The notes under the pieces were generated by a model that searched no databases, was not told where the DNA came from, and worked only from the letters and a program-made list of their open reading frames with translations. Both the position numbers and the translations under genes were made by a program. A stretch of 64,000 nt of DNA from Dichomitus squalens LYAD-421 SS1 (lineage: Eukaryota > Basidiomycota > Agaricomycetes > Polyporales > Polyporaceae): positions 209,319-273,318 of the forward strand of contig NW_006766920.1 of the NCBI RefSeq assembly GCF_000275845.1, given 5' to 3'. Positions 1 to 13,522 of the stretch are shown here, piece after piece; the first letter of the stretch is position 1; every line of letters begins with the position of its first letter.

Positions 1-1
1 G

Positions 2-3000
2 AATGCGGCCCGCTCCCTATTCGTGAAGCGCCAATATTCCGAAGCAGTGGATGCATTCGAGCGCGCTGGTCTTGCTCAAGAGCGTCGGGTAGCACTTGCG
101 TACCACCTCAGAGACTCAGCCCGCATGTCTCCTGTCAACGCACGTGGCAAGGAGCTGTCTCAGTCGGCCGCTTTCTCTAGGGCAGCTGAAGGCTTTGTAG
201 CTGCCGCCCAAGGAGCAGGAGAGCCTGAGGACCAACGCACGTACTACCGCATCGCTGCAGAGTGCTATGTCAGATGCGGAGACAGCGGTAAGGCAGGCGC
301 TGCGTACCGACATGCGGGAGAGTACACACTTTCTGCTCAGCACTTCCGCAAAGCAGGGATGTTCGACGACGCCGTTGAAGTTATCCAGGTCCACGAGACT
401 GACGTTCGTCCTGACGTCGCTCAGAGCATCATTGAAGTTTCCAAACTGTACTATATCAAGGAGCAAAAATTAGCGTAATTCACACCCTCTTCATCACAGC
501 GTATATCACGTCACTTGACTAACAGCGATGTCCTTATAGAAAAGCACGATCCCTTTTCAAGAATGATGACGAGGTACTCGAGTACATGGACGACCGTGAT
601 CTCAACGCCCCACGCGCTTCCCTCCATGAGGAGAGGGAGGAATTCGACGATGCCGCTGAATGTCACCTTCGGGAAGGTGATGACCTCAAGGCGATTAAAC
701 TATTCTTCCTCAACTATCGAAAGCGTCAATCGGCACAGTCATTGCTGAGGGCCGTGACTTGCATCCTCGATGGCCTCTGGCTGTACATGTCTCTAGGGGC
801 TCCAGAGGGTAATTGGGAAGACCAGAAACTCGTCGAAATACTGGGACATGCAGAAGTCGTTTTCCCTCGACTCCAAGATGGGATACTGCGCAACGAGGTG
901 CGTGGTCAAGCGGCGTTTTCAAAATCACATTAGACTGATGCATAATATAGATTGCTATGTTCCGCGCGATATGGCAGAACGATATCCCAGCTCTTGCTGA
1001 ACTTGGTGAATGGTTCCATACTAGAGACGAACATCATCCCGCAGGTTTGCTTTGCCTCGACCATGTCTTCGCTCATGACTTTGGTCTCGAATCTGCCGCG
1101 TTATCAGAAATTGCTTCGTGCTTCCAGACATTCCTCGTCTATGCTCGCACGCTCTCACGGTACTCCTGTGATCCGAACCCTTGCCAGAACTCCCACATTC
1201 AGAAGCTCTTCACTTTTAGACGGGTCAACAGCGACAACGAGGAGCTATTCTTTCTTCCCAAAGGCTCCTATCTCTTTTCCCGCGCTCTGGACGGCGGAGC
1301 AACCATTCTCGAGGAGACCACTGCTCAGGGCATCTATATTTTACGCTGGAACCTCGAACGTTTGGCCAAGACTGCGCTTCGCGAGCGACTCAAGGACAGG
1401 GTCCTCAACCAGAATGAGATATGCCATAAACTCCTCTGTTTGCGGCCGTGTCTCCTATATGCGACCAACCAATTCTGCCCAAGGCGAGGATGTCCTCAGC
1501 TTCACATAGATCCATCGCCGAAGGAAGCACGCGCGACATACAACAATCTCATCCGCATCCATGTTCTTCATATCATGATCTTCCACACCCTGTACGCCAC
1601 CGATATTCCGTATCTTATTCTTGATAAGCAGCGGAAGTAAGTCGACCCTATCATATCCCATCAGGTGCGGTTCTCTCACACCCTCCTTGTAGAGCTTGGT
1701 TACGTCGTCTATACGAAGCACTGTACCCTGTTTCAGACAACATAGGCTCCTTGCACACACTTACGCTCGCCTCAATACCGGAGCTGACAACGGGCCGCCA
1801 TATAATCGCGGTCTGGATTCAGGACAGTCTCAATCGCTTTGATCATGACAAGGACCCGGCGCACATTTTTCTTGTGAACCTCATGCGGACGACTCGACTT
1901 GCCATGCTTCTCGACCGCCGCGCAGCATTCAGTCAGCTGCAGCGCATCCCATGCGCCATTCGCGACCGTGAAAAGAGGCCGCAATATCTCGTGCGGTGGG
2001 GTGACCGCTACATCGTAAACGACTTGATCGCTGCTATGCAATGTGGCTATCCGGGCGCATTAGATAGAGGCGTGCAGTTCTTGAAGTAGGTCTTCCAGCG
2101 CGTATCATGCCCTCGTTTATGTACTGACAATATGTCCAGCCATGTGCTCTACAACCGGTTGCAAGTCGATATCGGTGTCCTCTGCGACTTCATGGATCAG
2201 TTGTGCGGCGCGATGCTCATTTCCCTTCAACTGCGTAACAAGGGCACGCTTCACGGTCTTACCCTACCCAAGAGCTGGCTGGTCCGACTCCTGCAAGACA
2301 CAGATCAGCTTGCAACCATGAAGACGGAGAAATCTCCCAAGTACGTAGCTTGCATGAACCAGCTTCTCAGAGACATATGCACTGGCAACAAGGCTTGTAA
2401 GTAAATCCAAGTTGCAGACACGTCAATACGTTATAAATGATACATGAGCGATCATAGCTCATCTTCTGTTTGAGAATCTAAATATGTCCTCGCGGGGCCT
2501 GAACATGACGCGTGAGGTTTTCATCGAGAAGATGTACGGTGTTCCATCTTATCTAGCTTCAGTGGATCCTGACGGTGTTCTTGAACAGATGCCGGAACAT
2601 TTGTTTTTGTACGTTGCTGATACTTGCTGGAGTTGTGAAACTGCTGCTGATCTTTCTTGTCAAGGGGGCCTCAACCTTCCTATACCGCAGCTGCGCCAAT
2701 GGATTCATCAAACCATCTCAGGACTTCAGCACGTCGGGCGGGATATCATGAGTCATACATCTTCCGCGTACGAAACAGACACGCTCCACCTGCTGCCCCC
2801 ACTCATGACTTCTCTATAGGTACATCTATGCGGAGGACTGGCATAGCCTCGCGCAAGCCGCAGTAAAATCAGTGGCCAGTTCATCCTTGGACGAAGTAGT
2901 ATATCTCTGCTGCTCCGCATCGGACCCGCCGAGATCGCCGCCCAACGTCCGGCTAGTGAGGTATCAGAACATCGAGGATCTCATCTCCCTCCTCGATGCC

Positions 3001-3808
3001 ACGCACATCGTCCAATTGTCTTGTAACACCGCCGATGTCAAGGCAGACAGTAGAACTAATGCCTCCGGTGGCCCGCTTCCCGCTTCGCGCCCCAGTGATT
3101 ATGATAGCCAGCCAATGACTGGAACAACAGCTGTCCTGTCCGAGGAGTCCAACGCAGAGGATGAAGACAACGAGCAACACCAGGTCGAATTTACGGACAT
3201 ACAGATCACGGCTGCGTCCAAGATAATCTCTACATACCGAGGTTATATTCAAAGGAAAGCCTTTGAGAAGGATCAGCTCACGGAGATGCGTCGTCGCGTA
3301 TACGAGGATTTCCTGACTACCTCTCCTACTATCGAGCGGAGAGGCTCTCCCTACCGCTTTCTCTTTCTGGGGATCGTGCCAAATCTCTTCGCCGTCACGG
3401 AGTGTCTCAAAGACCACATGTACAAGGCGAAGTCCTCGGCAAAGGAAAGCCTTCGCAACGCGCACGATCGAGAGCTCGAGGATGTACAGGCTGCTCTGGA
3501 TGACGCTTCGTGAGTAGGACATCTCATGCCGTGATCATGGTCTCCAATCATTCACGTGCTGCAGACGACTGTTCAAGGAAGCCTGCCGTCTGCACAAGGC
3601 ATTAGCACCTTCGGCAACGGTGCACAAGTCTCGCGACGTGCAGAAGCTGCAAGAGCACGCTCTTGCTGTTGAGTCTCTGGTGAAGCAGTTGGAGGACGCG
3701 ATCAGCGCCGACTCTGACGTGACGTTCCCGTGGATGGAGGACTGGAGACTGTACGAGCTAGCTTACCACGCGCTGGTGAAAGCGACGTCCCAGCTGGAAG
3801 AGGCTTAG
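2..3808 (+). CDS. TRANK1-like helicase copy A, C-terminal half (cut by window start)
   Basis: The window opens inside this gene, in the TPR-like region (repeat unit QYSEAVDAFERAGLAQERR), so the helicase core lies outside the window. Exons chain in frame across short introns to the stop at 3806-3808. The protein aligns throughout with the C-terminal half of copy D. At 1449-1505 it has a Cys-x8-Cys-x4-Cys-x3-His cluster with CCCH zinc-finger spacing. The C-terminal tail holds an acidic stretch (EDEDNEQ, about 3160-3180) and then an IQ-like motif (KIISTYRGYIQRK, about 3218-3256). Copies B and C lack this tail, so A belongs with D. I see no frameshift. The family (UvrD-like helicase plus TPR) is recognised from the paralogues; the biological role is unknown. 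Confidence 0.85.
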
Positions 3809-4458
3809 CACGGAGCATTCGCCCTCTGAACATCTCCGCGGCGCCACAGCTGGCTTCTGCAGTAGTATTTGTCGCTATCTCGTCGTAGATGGTATATGTC
3901 GTCCGGTGGTGGTACTGCCAGTCTGAGAGGTTTTGCCGATGAAGTCGATTCATTGTACATTGTTACAATGGCATGTATAGCGGCTCCGGTATATAGGTGG
4001 AGAATCATAGATGGATCTGAGGTTGAGCCGAGCCGAGTGAGAACGAACAGTTATATGTATCGGATAGTTACTAGAAAGGAGGAGGTATCGAGGTTCGAGG
4101 TGGCAGTGGTGCGGGTGAGGTGCGTCACTCGGCGCTCGGAGCGCGCAGTGGCTGTGGAGGGGCGCGTCAGGGCCGACCGAAGTAGTCCTTCTCCGGCACA
4201 CTGAGCCTTCCTCCCTCTCCTCCTCCGTCTCTCTAGGCTGCACGACCAGCACAACCAAAAGCACATCGTGCTCTGCCTCTTGTGCTCTACTTCTTGTGCT
4301 TGACCCGCCGCCACCGCCGCGCGCAGCCTCCATACAACCCTGCTTGACTGTATTGCATTACGCAGCAGCCGTTAGTAGCTGACCCATATAATTGCACCAA
4401 TCGCCTGATCCACGCCCCCACCTCCCCTCGCCCTCATTCACGCGCACGTTCTGACAAG
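3809..4458. promoter_or_regulatory. Intergenic: 3' flank of copy A and promoter of the oxysterol-binding protein gene
   Basis: No gene is supported here. The 3' part has a pyrimidine-rich tract (about 4205-4235), a CCAAT element (about 4394-4398) and CT-rich sequence just before the start codon at 4459, which is typical of fungal housekeeping promoters. Small open frames in the interval overlap one another on both strands and show no family signature. Confidence 0.4.
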
Positions 4459-6560
4459 ATGATGAGCCTTTTCGGCCAGGCGAGTTCCAAGATATCCAAG
4501 TCACGCGCGTCAGAGGAAGACAAGGTCCCGGACGACACCGAGCCAGATGACACCTCTATCTTGTTCGTCTCTTCCTGCTACTACCCATGATGCGCTACTT
4601 CACCTCCGCCGCCCCCGAGGACGATGCTGACGATGGGGAATACAGGGACGAGAACGAGGGCTCGATCATCTCATCGCTCATCTCGCAGCTCCGGTATGTC
4701 TCTGCTCTCCCGTGCAGCCATCCATGTCCCGCTCATCCCCTGTTCTCCGGCGATGTGCTACGGCAGAGTGGGCATGGATCTGCACAAGGTGACGTTCCCG
4801 ACGTTCGTCCTGGAGCCGCGGAGCATGCTGGAGCGCATCACCGACTTCATGTCCCATCCTGATCTCCTCTTTGGGTAAGCTTGGCTCATCTCTCCTAGAT
4901 CTGCGCGCACTCACCTCAGTCCACCTCTCCCTCCCGTCGTCGGTGCCCGCGCGCGCATGCCTCATCTATGCAACCATCCCGTGGCCGCAGCGCGGAGACG
5001 TGCGACGACCCAGAAGAACGCTTCATCCGCGTGCTGCAGTACTACCTCGCCGGCTGGCACATCAAGCCCAAGGGCGTGAAGAAGCCGTACGTCCTCGTCC
5101 TCGTTCTCTGCACGTGTGTGCCTGTGCTGTCCCCCGGCTGACGCTCGCTGCCTCGCGACGTTGTTCTTCTGTGCGCGCGCGCGTGCGCGTCTGTACAGAT
5201 ACAACCCTGTCCTGGGCGAGTTCTTCCGCTGTCGATATGACTACCCTGACGGCTCTCGCGGGTTCTACATTGCTGAACAAGGTACGCACATCTCCCCAGC
5301 ACGTTATTCCTGCTTTCCTCGGCCCTGTTGCTCCTGTTCTGCTGCGCGCGCGACCTGCAGCGCATTTGCCTGCGTCCCGCCCGTCAGCCATGCTCTTGTC
5401 TGACGTTGCGCACACTGACACAAACGCGCTCACTCTCGGCAGTTTCCCATCACCCGCCGATATCCGCGTTCTATTACGTCTCGCCCGCGAACAAGGTAGC
5501 CGTCATCGGCGAACTCCGGCCAAAGTCCAAGTTCCTCGGGAACTCGGTGTCGACGGTGATGGAGGGCGAGAACCGCGTCTACCTCCTCGGCCGTCCGGAG
5601 GACAACGGTACGCGGGCGACAAGGGCGAGCTGAACTGATACTGATGCAGACGGGGCACACAGAGTACGTGATCTCGATGCCAAACATGTACGCGCGCGGG
5701 ATCCTGTGGGGCAAGATGTTCCTCGAGCTCGGGGACTCGTGCACGGCGAAGAACGAGAAGACGGGCCATTATGCGGAGATCCAGTTCAAGACCAAGGTGG
5801 GAGGAGTCCTGTGCCGCCTCGTCCCTTCGCCACTCGCGCTCACCTCTCTTTGCGTTCGCACAGGGATACTTCTCCGGGACGTACAACGCGATCCAGGGCC
5901 GCATACGCCGCGGCAACACAGAGGTCGGCGAGGTGTCGGGCAAGTGGAGCGCGACGATGGAGTTCAAGAGCTCGAAGGTGCGTCGCGCTACAATCGTCAC
6001 GTCTTGTCCAATGTCTGATATGGCGCCGTCACAGGGGGAGAAGCGGGTGCTGTTCGACGCCGTCCGGGATGGACAGAAGATCGCGCCAAAGTGGGTAGCG
6101 CCTGAAGACGAGCAGGAGCCGAACGAGTCCCGCAGGTGCGTACCCCGCACCACACAACGCTTCGCTTTGCAGCTGACGGTTTTGCGGCGCACGCAGATTG
6201 TGGACGCGCCTGACGCGCGCGATCGTCGCGAAGGACATGGACGCGGCGACGGAGGCGAAGACGGCCGTCGAGGACGCGCAGCGCGAGCAGCGGCGGGTCA
6301 TGGAAGAGCGCGGGGAGGTGCACGTCCCCCGCTTCTTCCACCTCAAGGACGGCCGGTGGGTGCCCAAGCTCGCGTGCGTACCGCTCTCTCTCTCGCTGCT
6401 GCTTTCTCGTCTCGTCTCTACGCTGTGACTGACTGGCGGCATCTACGCGGATAGACTGCCGACGGACCCTCAGGAGGCCGTGGCTGCCGTGGAGAAGTTC
6501 ATCTGGCCAGCGCTCCCGCCCTCATACGTCCAGTCACCCGCACTACAGCAGCAACAGTAA
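4459..6560 (+). CDS. KES1: Oxysterol-binding protein, Osh4/Kes1 type
   Basis: This is a short oxysterol-binding protein made of the lipid-binding barrel alone, without PH or ankyrin domains. Such proteins exchange sterol and PI4P between membranes and act at the Golgi in yeast. The family signature E-Q-V-S-H-H-P-P is visible: EQ ends one exon near 5280 and VSHHPP starts the next near 5443. It is preceded by NPVLGEFF (about 5203-5226) and followed by SKFLGNS (about 5527-5547). A lid-like N-terminal segment leads into [19 protein letters not shown]. The product is about 430 residues, the usual length. Several introns are needed; the first two are best placed at 4563-4645 and 4694-4766, which keep frame. 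Two adjacent ATGs (4459 and 4462) could both serve as start. The stop is at 6558-6560. Confidence 0.92.
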
Positions 6561-7375
6561 TGGACTCTTCCGCGAAGTCAGCGGACTCAATGTAACGAGC
6601 GTCGTCGTCGCCACCGCCCCAATAATGTAATGTATCAGACGCAGGATCCGACCTGCTCACGCTGCTGCTTCCCCCTCGATGCCATAGTACATATAGGTTC
6701 CCCCGTCGTGCTCGCTTCCCCACTCGCCCGTCTTTCTCCCCGCGCCGCTCCCGTGTAGACATCAGAACAGACTCGTCTCGCCATCCAAGGGTCCAGATGC
6801 GCATACACACACACCTCCCCAACCTCCCAGCAACCTACTGCTACACGAATCGTCCCACGCCAGAACGTACAGGTCCCAGATTAATGCAATATATTCCGGA
6901 GTGTACAACAGAATGCGTGCAGCTAGCATCACCCTTCGGCGCTCTGTTCCTGCCTCTGCCTTGTTCCGTTGTGAGATGATCGTCAAGTAGACGATGGAGA
7001 AAAAGAGACAAGCGATGCCACGAGCACGAGAACAAGACGAGACAGGAAACGAAGCAGATGGTATTGATAACGGACGAGCACAACCTAGAGGTCAGCAACG
7101 GTGCAATGTACGGGTATGTAAGTGCAGTATAGAATGGCCGGACAAAGTGATGAAATAGACTTAGATATATACGGTAGGGGTGAGATGGAACCTAAGCGAG
7201 ATGGGTAAGTACTAAGTAACGAGATGAGACGACCGGGAGAACCATGCATGTGAGAGCGATCCGATAATGAAAGGATGAGATATGTGTGGTGGGAGACAGT
7301 GAGTGTGAGCGGGACAGCGTCATTATGTGGCACCAAGATCAGATGATAACCCAAAACAATTCCTCTTGTCTTAGT
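6561..7375. other. Convergent intergenic region, no gene seen
   Basis: Both neighbouring genes end toward this interval. It contains only short overlapping frames on both strands and no recognisable family. It presumably holds the two 3' untranslated regions and polyadenylation signals. Confidence 0.4.
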
Positions 7376-10300
7376 CTATGACCACCAGCCGTCGTCGCCG
7401 AGCGTGGGCGCGGCCGAGACGACGCTGGGCGTTGGGGACGGCGCCCTGAAGTTCTTGTAGTGTGAAGGATACCTCGACTTCGGGGTCACCGGCGGCTGGA
7501 GCGTCGACTGCCGCCAGGGTGCGTGGATCGAATCCCTGACGGAGGCTTGCGGGGGCGTGACGACGCGAACGTCGTTGGTCGTGCCGTTGTACTGGGCCTT
7601 CGGCGTACCGGCACGGCTTTGGTTGTAAACAGTGCTTGCACGAGAGTCGGGGCGAGGGGGAGGGTGCGTCTTGCCGTTCTGGTAGCGCGCGGTGGGCTGG
7701 AGGACAGTGGGTGCAGTCGTAGTATTGGCCTTCTTGGCCTTGTCTAGTTCGGCTTGCAGGCGCGTGACCTGACCGTCCAATGAGGCGATCTGGTCGCGCA
7801 GCTTGTTCTGCCGGTCCTAGGAACAGCAGTGGGTCAATGTGATGCCTCGCGACGGATGCAACAGGGGAGCATACCTTATCCAGGCGTTCCTCGGCATCTC
7901 TCTCCTCCAGCTGGAGCTTGACGAGCGAGTAGTCCGCATCGAGCTGAGAATGAGCCTGTTCAACCTCGTCGAGCTTCGACTGCGTGACCTCAAGCTGGGT
8001 TTCCGCCTCCTTCGCGCGCCTCTCCCACTCCTCCGCGCGCTGCCTCGCTTGGAGGAGACTCTGGCGCGACGACTGAGCGACTTTCTCATAATTGGCCACC
8101 TTCGTCTCGAACTCCTTCGCGCGGCGCTGGAGGGCTGCGTGCTCTCCTTCGAGCACTTTGCTGCGATCACGGATAGCCCGGAGCTCCTTCACTTCCTCAA
8201 TGTCAACCTGACCAACAAGGTTCGTGAGGAGCTGAATCTGCTCCGTAGCTTGACGGAGCTCGTCCCAGTGGCTCTGCTGTGAAACAAGCTCTGCGTTTAG
8301 CGTCTTCTGCGATACGATCTCGTCTGCGAGTGTGTCCTTCTCCCGCGTGATGAATGTGACCTTGACCTCGAGCGACTCGATCTGCGGGCAAGAACGTCAT
8401 ACACGACACCTCAACTGAGAACAGGACAGGAGCTTACTCTGGCCTTGAGCTGCTGGTTCTCTGAGGCGAGCCCGCTCTTGGCCTTCTCTAGCTCCGCAAG
8501 CTTCTCTTGCTGACTCTGCGCCTGAACATCAGCAGCCTTGAGCCTCTCTAGCGCACGCGCAAGCGCCTCCTCAAGCTCCGCGTTCTTCGCCTCCAACGCA
8601 ACAGTATCGCCCGCCTTCTTCGAGATCGAATCCTGCAGCGCCTCCACGCGCAGATTAAGATTCTCGCGCTCGGCTTCAACAGCCTTCACCCGGTCGCTGA
8701 GCATGTCCTTCTCCACGCGGACCTGTCCGTGCGCCCCGCGCGCCTTCGCGAGCTGAACTTGCAGACCCGAATTCTCGCTCATGAGTCTACGTATCTCCTC
8801 AGAATCCTTCTGCGACGTGTCCCGTGCAGCGAAGTCGGCGTGGGCGTTCTGTAGGACCTCGGTCGCCTTAACCATGGCCTCCGGGAGTGAGTTGATGTGC
8901 TTGATGATATCCTGGCAGAAGTCAGAGAACTCGGTGTTCTGCTCGACGAGCTTCTTCTGCTCGGCAGAGAAGGTAGATACGACGTTCTCAATATTGCGTA
9001 GAATCTTGCTGGAGGCATCGTTCTCGGGACGGGCAGCCTTCGTCTTGAACTCGTTCTGTGCACTGTCCAGGGCCTCAACAGCAGCAGACAGACGCTGAGG
9101 AAGGTCGGCCAGCACATCTGAGATGTCCTTCTGAATTGCAGAGAGATCGACCTGGTGGGGAGTAACAACTGGTTCCTTGTTGGCGAGCTCCTCGAGCTTG
9201 CGCTGTACATCCGCAAGCGGAGCAACAAGGCCGCGCACGTTCTCCGTGACCTTATCTGAAATCGCATCGACGTTGAGTGGGCGGTCACGAACGGCAAGGC
9301 GCGAGTCCAAACGCTCTACGACGAGGTCCGACACCTGCTCCTTCATCTCGTGAGGATCCAAGGGACCGACGATCGTCTTGAGCTCCGACGTCAAGCGGCC
9401 AACGACAGACTCCAGGTCGATCTGAGGCTGGAGCGATGGCAGGATCGGCACAAGCTTATCGACGATGAGGCCGGCCGTCTCGCGCTTGTCCGACGCGAGG
9501 TCGATGAGCTGCGAGATGTTCGGTTTGACAGCTTGGGCAAGACGAGCGGTGAGGACGTCGTAGTCGATTGGATCGCTGCGTAGCGCAGCAATGTGCGGGA
9601 GCAACTTCTGGAACAACTCCTGGAACAGATGTTCGTTGTTCGTCGACGGTGCGCGGGAGGCTTCCATCGCCTGGATGCGCGCGCCGAGCTGGGACATCGC
9701 GTTAGCAAGCGTGTTGATAGTCCTGTTACCGAGGTCCTCAATGAGCCGCTGGAGCTCGGCGTCGCGGTCGCGCGGGATGTTAGGCTGAGCTTGCTGAAGA
9801 AGGGTAGCGATCTCCCTCTGGAGGACCGCACGGGACTCTTCATGGCTCTGCTCGATGATACCCTTGAGGAGCTCAAAGTCGAACTCTCCACGCGCGTCCA
9901 TCAGACCCTCATCCAGCTGACGAGCAGCAGACTCCTGGAGCTGCGCACGGAACAGCGTCACGACCTCCGAGATCATAGCCTCCGTCGACGAGTTGATAGC
10001 CTGACCATTACTCGCGGCCGACTTGTACGCGTTGAGTGTCCGCTTGATAGTCTCGAACTTCTCCTCGAGCAATTTCTCTAGCCGCTGCTCGTACTGCTGC
10101 ATCTCGATGCGCTTCGACAGGTTCATCGGCGCGACCGAAATCTCCGACATCGACTCCTCGTCATCCTCGTCATCGTTACGTCTCGGGGGAAGCGACGAAC
10201 GCCGCGGGCGGCGCACGCTGAAGACGTCGTCGCGCTCCAGCGAATCGTCGCGGTCGCGGAAGCCGGGATCAGTGAACAGGCGGTTGCGCCCAGTGCGCTG

Positions 10301-13300
10301 CGAGATGGGAGGGACGTGAAGGTCGTCGAGGGACTGCCTGGGGCTGTGCTCGTAGATGTCTCGCGAGCTGAGGCGTGACCGGACGGTCCTGCGGGTGCGC
10401 TCCCCGTCCTCATTGTTGACGAGGGCCTTGAAGAGCCCGGCGGGAACAGTGTTTGTCGAGACGGGATGCTTGAAGTCGAGCGGGATGGGCGCACGCTTTG
10501 GTTTCGACGTAGGCGGGAACGGCAACTCCTCAGCACCAATTTGCGGGACAGGCATCGACACGGGAGGGGCAGGCAGAATGGGTTTGTTCTCGTCGTTCTC
10601 CTCGTCATCGCTGAACCCAGGCGACCGCGGGATGTCGTCCTTGTGCTGAGGCAGGAACGGCAGAGAGCCGGTGAACGTGAACGGCTTCGCAGCGACGTTA
10701 AGCCCGCTCTGCTTGTCGACCCCGACGGTGTTGACCGGGGGGCTGGCAGGGGCAGAGTGACGAGCAGGCGTCGAGTCGGAGGCAGCGGGAGGGAAGCGGA
10801 ACGAGTGCATGGTATTGACACCGTCTTCGTCCTCGCCCTCGCCGTCGCTCTCGAACGAGTCGCTCGACCTGCGCTGTCTTTTCTCCCTGCCTTGCGACGC
10901 GCGCGCAGGTTCCGCGGGGGCAGGAGGCGTTGGCAAGGGACGCGGCTGAGGTGGCTGAGGCGGCTGGATTGGCTGAACAGGTTGGAACGTGAGCTGAGGT
11001 ACGCCTGGGGGCGGACGGAAGGTGAAGCCTCCAGGCTTGAACTCCGGCGCAGCGACGTTGAGGGGCTTGCCGAACGACGGAGCACGAGCATGAGTGGGAG
11101 GAGTTGCGATGCCAGGAGTCCCAGAAGAGCTGCTAAACATGCTAGGAGCGAACGATCCTGACTGTCGACTCGCTCCGAACACGAACGGCTTCGCAAGTGG
11201 GTTGAGATCTGTGCGAGGAGCGAGTGCAGGTTGAGGCTGGGGCAGCTGGGAAGGACGGGGGTGCAACCCGCCGGGAGTGAGATACTGCTCTGATGCATTC
11301 CGCGAATGGGCGAGGGCGGGATCATGCCCAGTTTGCGCGGAGTACTGAGAGCCGCTGCGCGAGTGCGGCAGAGGCGGAAGAGGCCGCCTGCCAGCTGCCG
11401 CCTGCTGCTCGAAGTACTCTGCATACGGCCCATGGCCCTCGTCGCTCGGATTTGAAACGATGTCGTCGTCGACGTTCTCGGCCGTGCCCGGTACAGGGAC
11501 AGGCATAGCAGGCGGGCGGGGGAAGTCCGGGATCCGGCGAGGGATCTCGAGCTCCTGCTTCACCTGCTTTACACGACGCATCATACGACGGTGGAGGCGT
11601 AGTTGACGCGCACGCTCCTCGTCTGACGGGTTCGACCACTCGCCGATGCTCTGCCGCCACGTCAGCTCCCGCCAGTATTACAAGCAACTGCAACACACTA
11701 CCCACCTCATCGTCAGACGTCTCGGTGGTGCGCAGATCCTCAGAGCCTGTCCATTCGCCAACAGCCTCCTGGTCAGGATCGACGTCGTGATCACCCTCCT
11801 GGTCCTCATCCCCATCAAGGTCCACCACGGCAAGCTCGCCGGCGGGGCTCCGGACGGGGAGGGGTGCTTCCTCAGTAAGCTCCATGGATTCGTCCGCCAG
11901 CCCGCCCCCGACAGAGCGTAGGGACAGCGCGGCAGAGAGCTTCGAGACGTGCCGGGAATGGATTCTGCTCTGCGCAACCGTGCTCATGCCGTCCAGCTCC
12001 GTGCCCTCCGCAGACGCGACAGTAGTATCCGCAGGGGCCACCTCGAAGACATCGTCCGCGATAGCGTCTGGAGCAGGCGCCTCCTCTTCGTCCGGCTCTT
12101 CTTCCTCTGGGATTTCGACGCCGAACCCGCGGAAGAAATCTGGACGCGACTCCGGGCGCGATGCAACTTGGGGTGGGGCAAGCGATGCGACGCTTGTGGG
12201 CACGCGGCCCTGCGGCGCATGAATGATTTCTGAGGAGGGTGCAGCAGCAGCAGAAGGAGGGGCGGGCGAAATACGCGTGAGGACTTGGTCAGAGCCAAGT
12301 GTCGCGTTCGGCCCGAACGGATTAAACGCACCAGACGGGTTGTACATGGGAGAATGGCGCGACGAGGGCTGCGCGAGAGAGATGCTGTGTCCATGTCTGT
12401 TCTGATTCTGCAATCGGGGCGGGAGCTGGCTGGGGGACGGGGAGAGGTTGACGGGCGGCTGCGGTGAGGTGGAAAGAGAGTTGGATACGGACGCGTTCTG
12501 CGACTGCTGCAGCTTGTTGAGCTTAAAGAAGAGAAGAGCTGGATCGGCTGGTGAGGAAATCTGCGATGCCGCTTTAGAGAATAGACGATCGAACGCAACG
12601 AGGTGCACTCACCGAGGCCGCACGCGCGTGTGGGGCGTGTATATGAGGAACGGAGCTGCCGCTCCCTCGCTCTACTCCCAACTTCTGCAACTTCTCCTCG
12701 ATGATCCTCTGCTTGATCCCGTCCCATGCGGCCTGCACTGAGGTCAGTCGTTGTCTACAGGCCAGCTACCCAGAACACACCAACCTTGCCAGGAAGGAAC
12801 ACATCTACAGTGGGCGGCAAATGGTTTCTCCACGAGTCCGGTGGGTATAGCTCGACGGTGCTCGTCTCGGGGTATCTCACTTCGTCCTGCACGGGTATTT
12901 CTGACTCGACAAGAGGCACTCGTGCAAACGACGCACGGGTCGGCGGCTCGTCGCCCTCTCCAGGGATCGTCTCTCGAGGCAGGTTAACGAGCACCTTCTT
13001 CGGCTTTTGTGGCTGCGTGGCCGGCGCTGCTACCGCCGCTGCCGGCGTCGCAGGCATCGGACTCACTTTCCTCTGCGGTCCCCCCAGCACGGCCTTCGGC
13101 GGCCCCCCTACGCTCATGCTCGCCGAACGCTTGCTTCTCGGCACGAAGGGCGGCGCGAACGGTGCCAGCCCGGGGACCATGGGCTGCGGGAAAACGCCCT
13201 GCCCGAGTGGCGTCATCGGCATGCCTGGTGGGGGCAAGATGCCCGCGGCGGCGAGCTGCATGACGCTGGGGTGACTTCGGTGCAACGACGGGCGGCCAGG

Positions 13301-13522
13301 CGCGCCAGGCTGCTGTGGGAAGAAGTTGGCCTGCATGGGGGTCTGGAGGGGGTTTTGCGGCGGGCCGTTGAGCGCGAATGGGGGGTGCATGCCTTGCTGG
13401 AGCGACGTTGGCAGTGCTGGAGAGAACAACGGCGGGTTGGCTGCAAAGTTCATGGGCTGCTGGGAGTCGAGGGTGGGCGGGATGAAGAGCCGCGACAGCT
13501 GCTGGCGGTGCTGGGACACCAT
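7376..13522 (-). CDS. Large proline-rich and coiled-coil protein, function unknown
   Basis: Translation starts at 13522 (MVSQHRQQLSRLFIPP) and ends at 7376. The exons join in frame across introns near 12736-12786, 12560-12612, 11643-11710, 8385-8440 and 7817-7875, giving about 1,900-2,000 residues. The first third is low-complexity and rich in Pro, Ala and Gln, with one more conserved-looking patch (WRNHLPPTVDVFLPGK). The middle is acidic (EEEEPDEEEAPAPD) and charged. The last 600 or so residues are long coiled coil with many Glu, Lys, Leu and Gln (for example LEVKVTFITREKDTL), before a disordered Pro/Thr-rich tail ending GDDGWWS. No enzyme motif or membrane segment is visible. The layout fits a scaffold or cytoskeleton-linked protein, but I do not recognise the family and assign no function. 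Confidence 0.8.
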
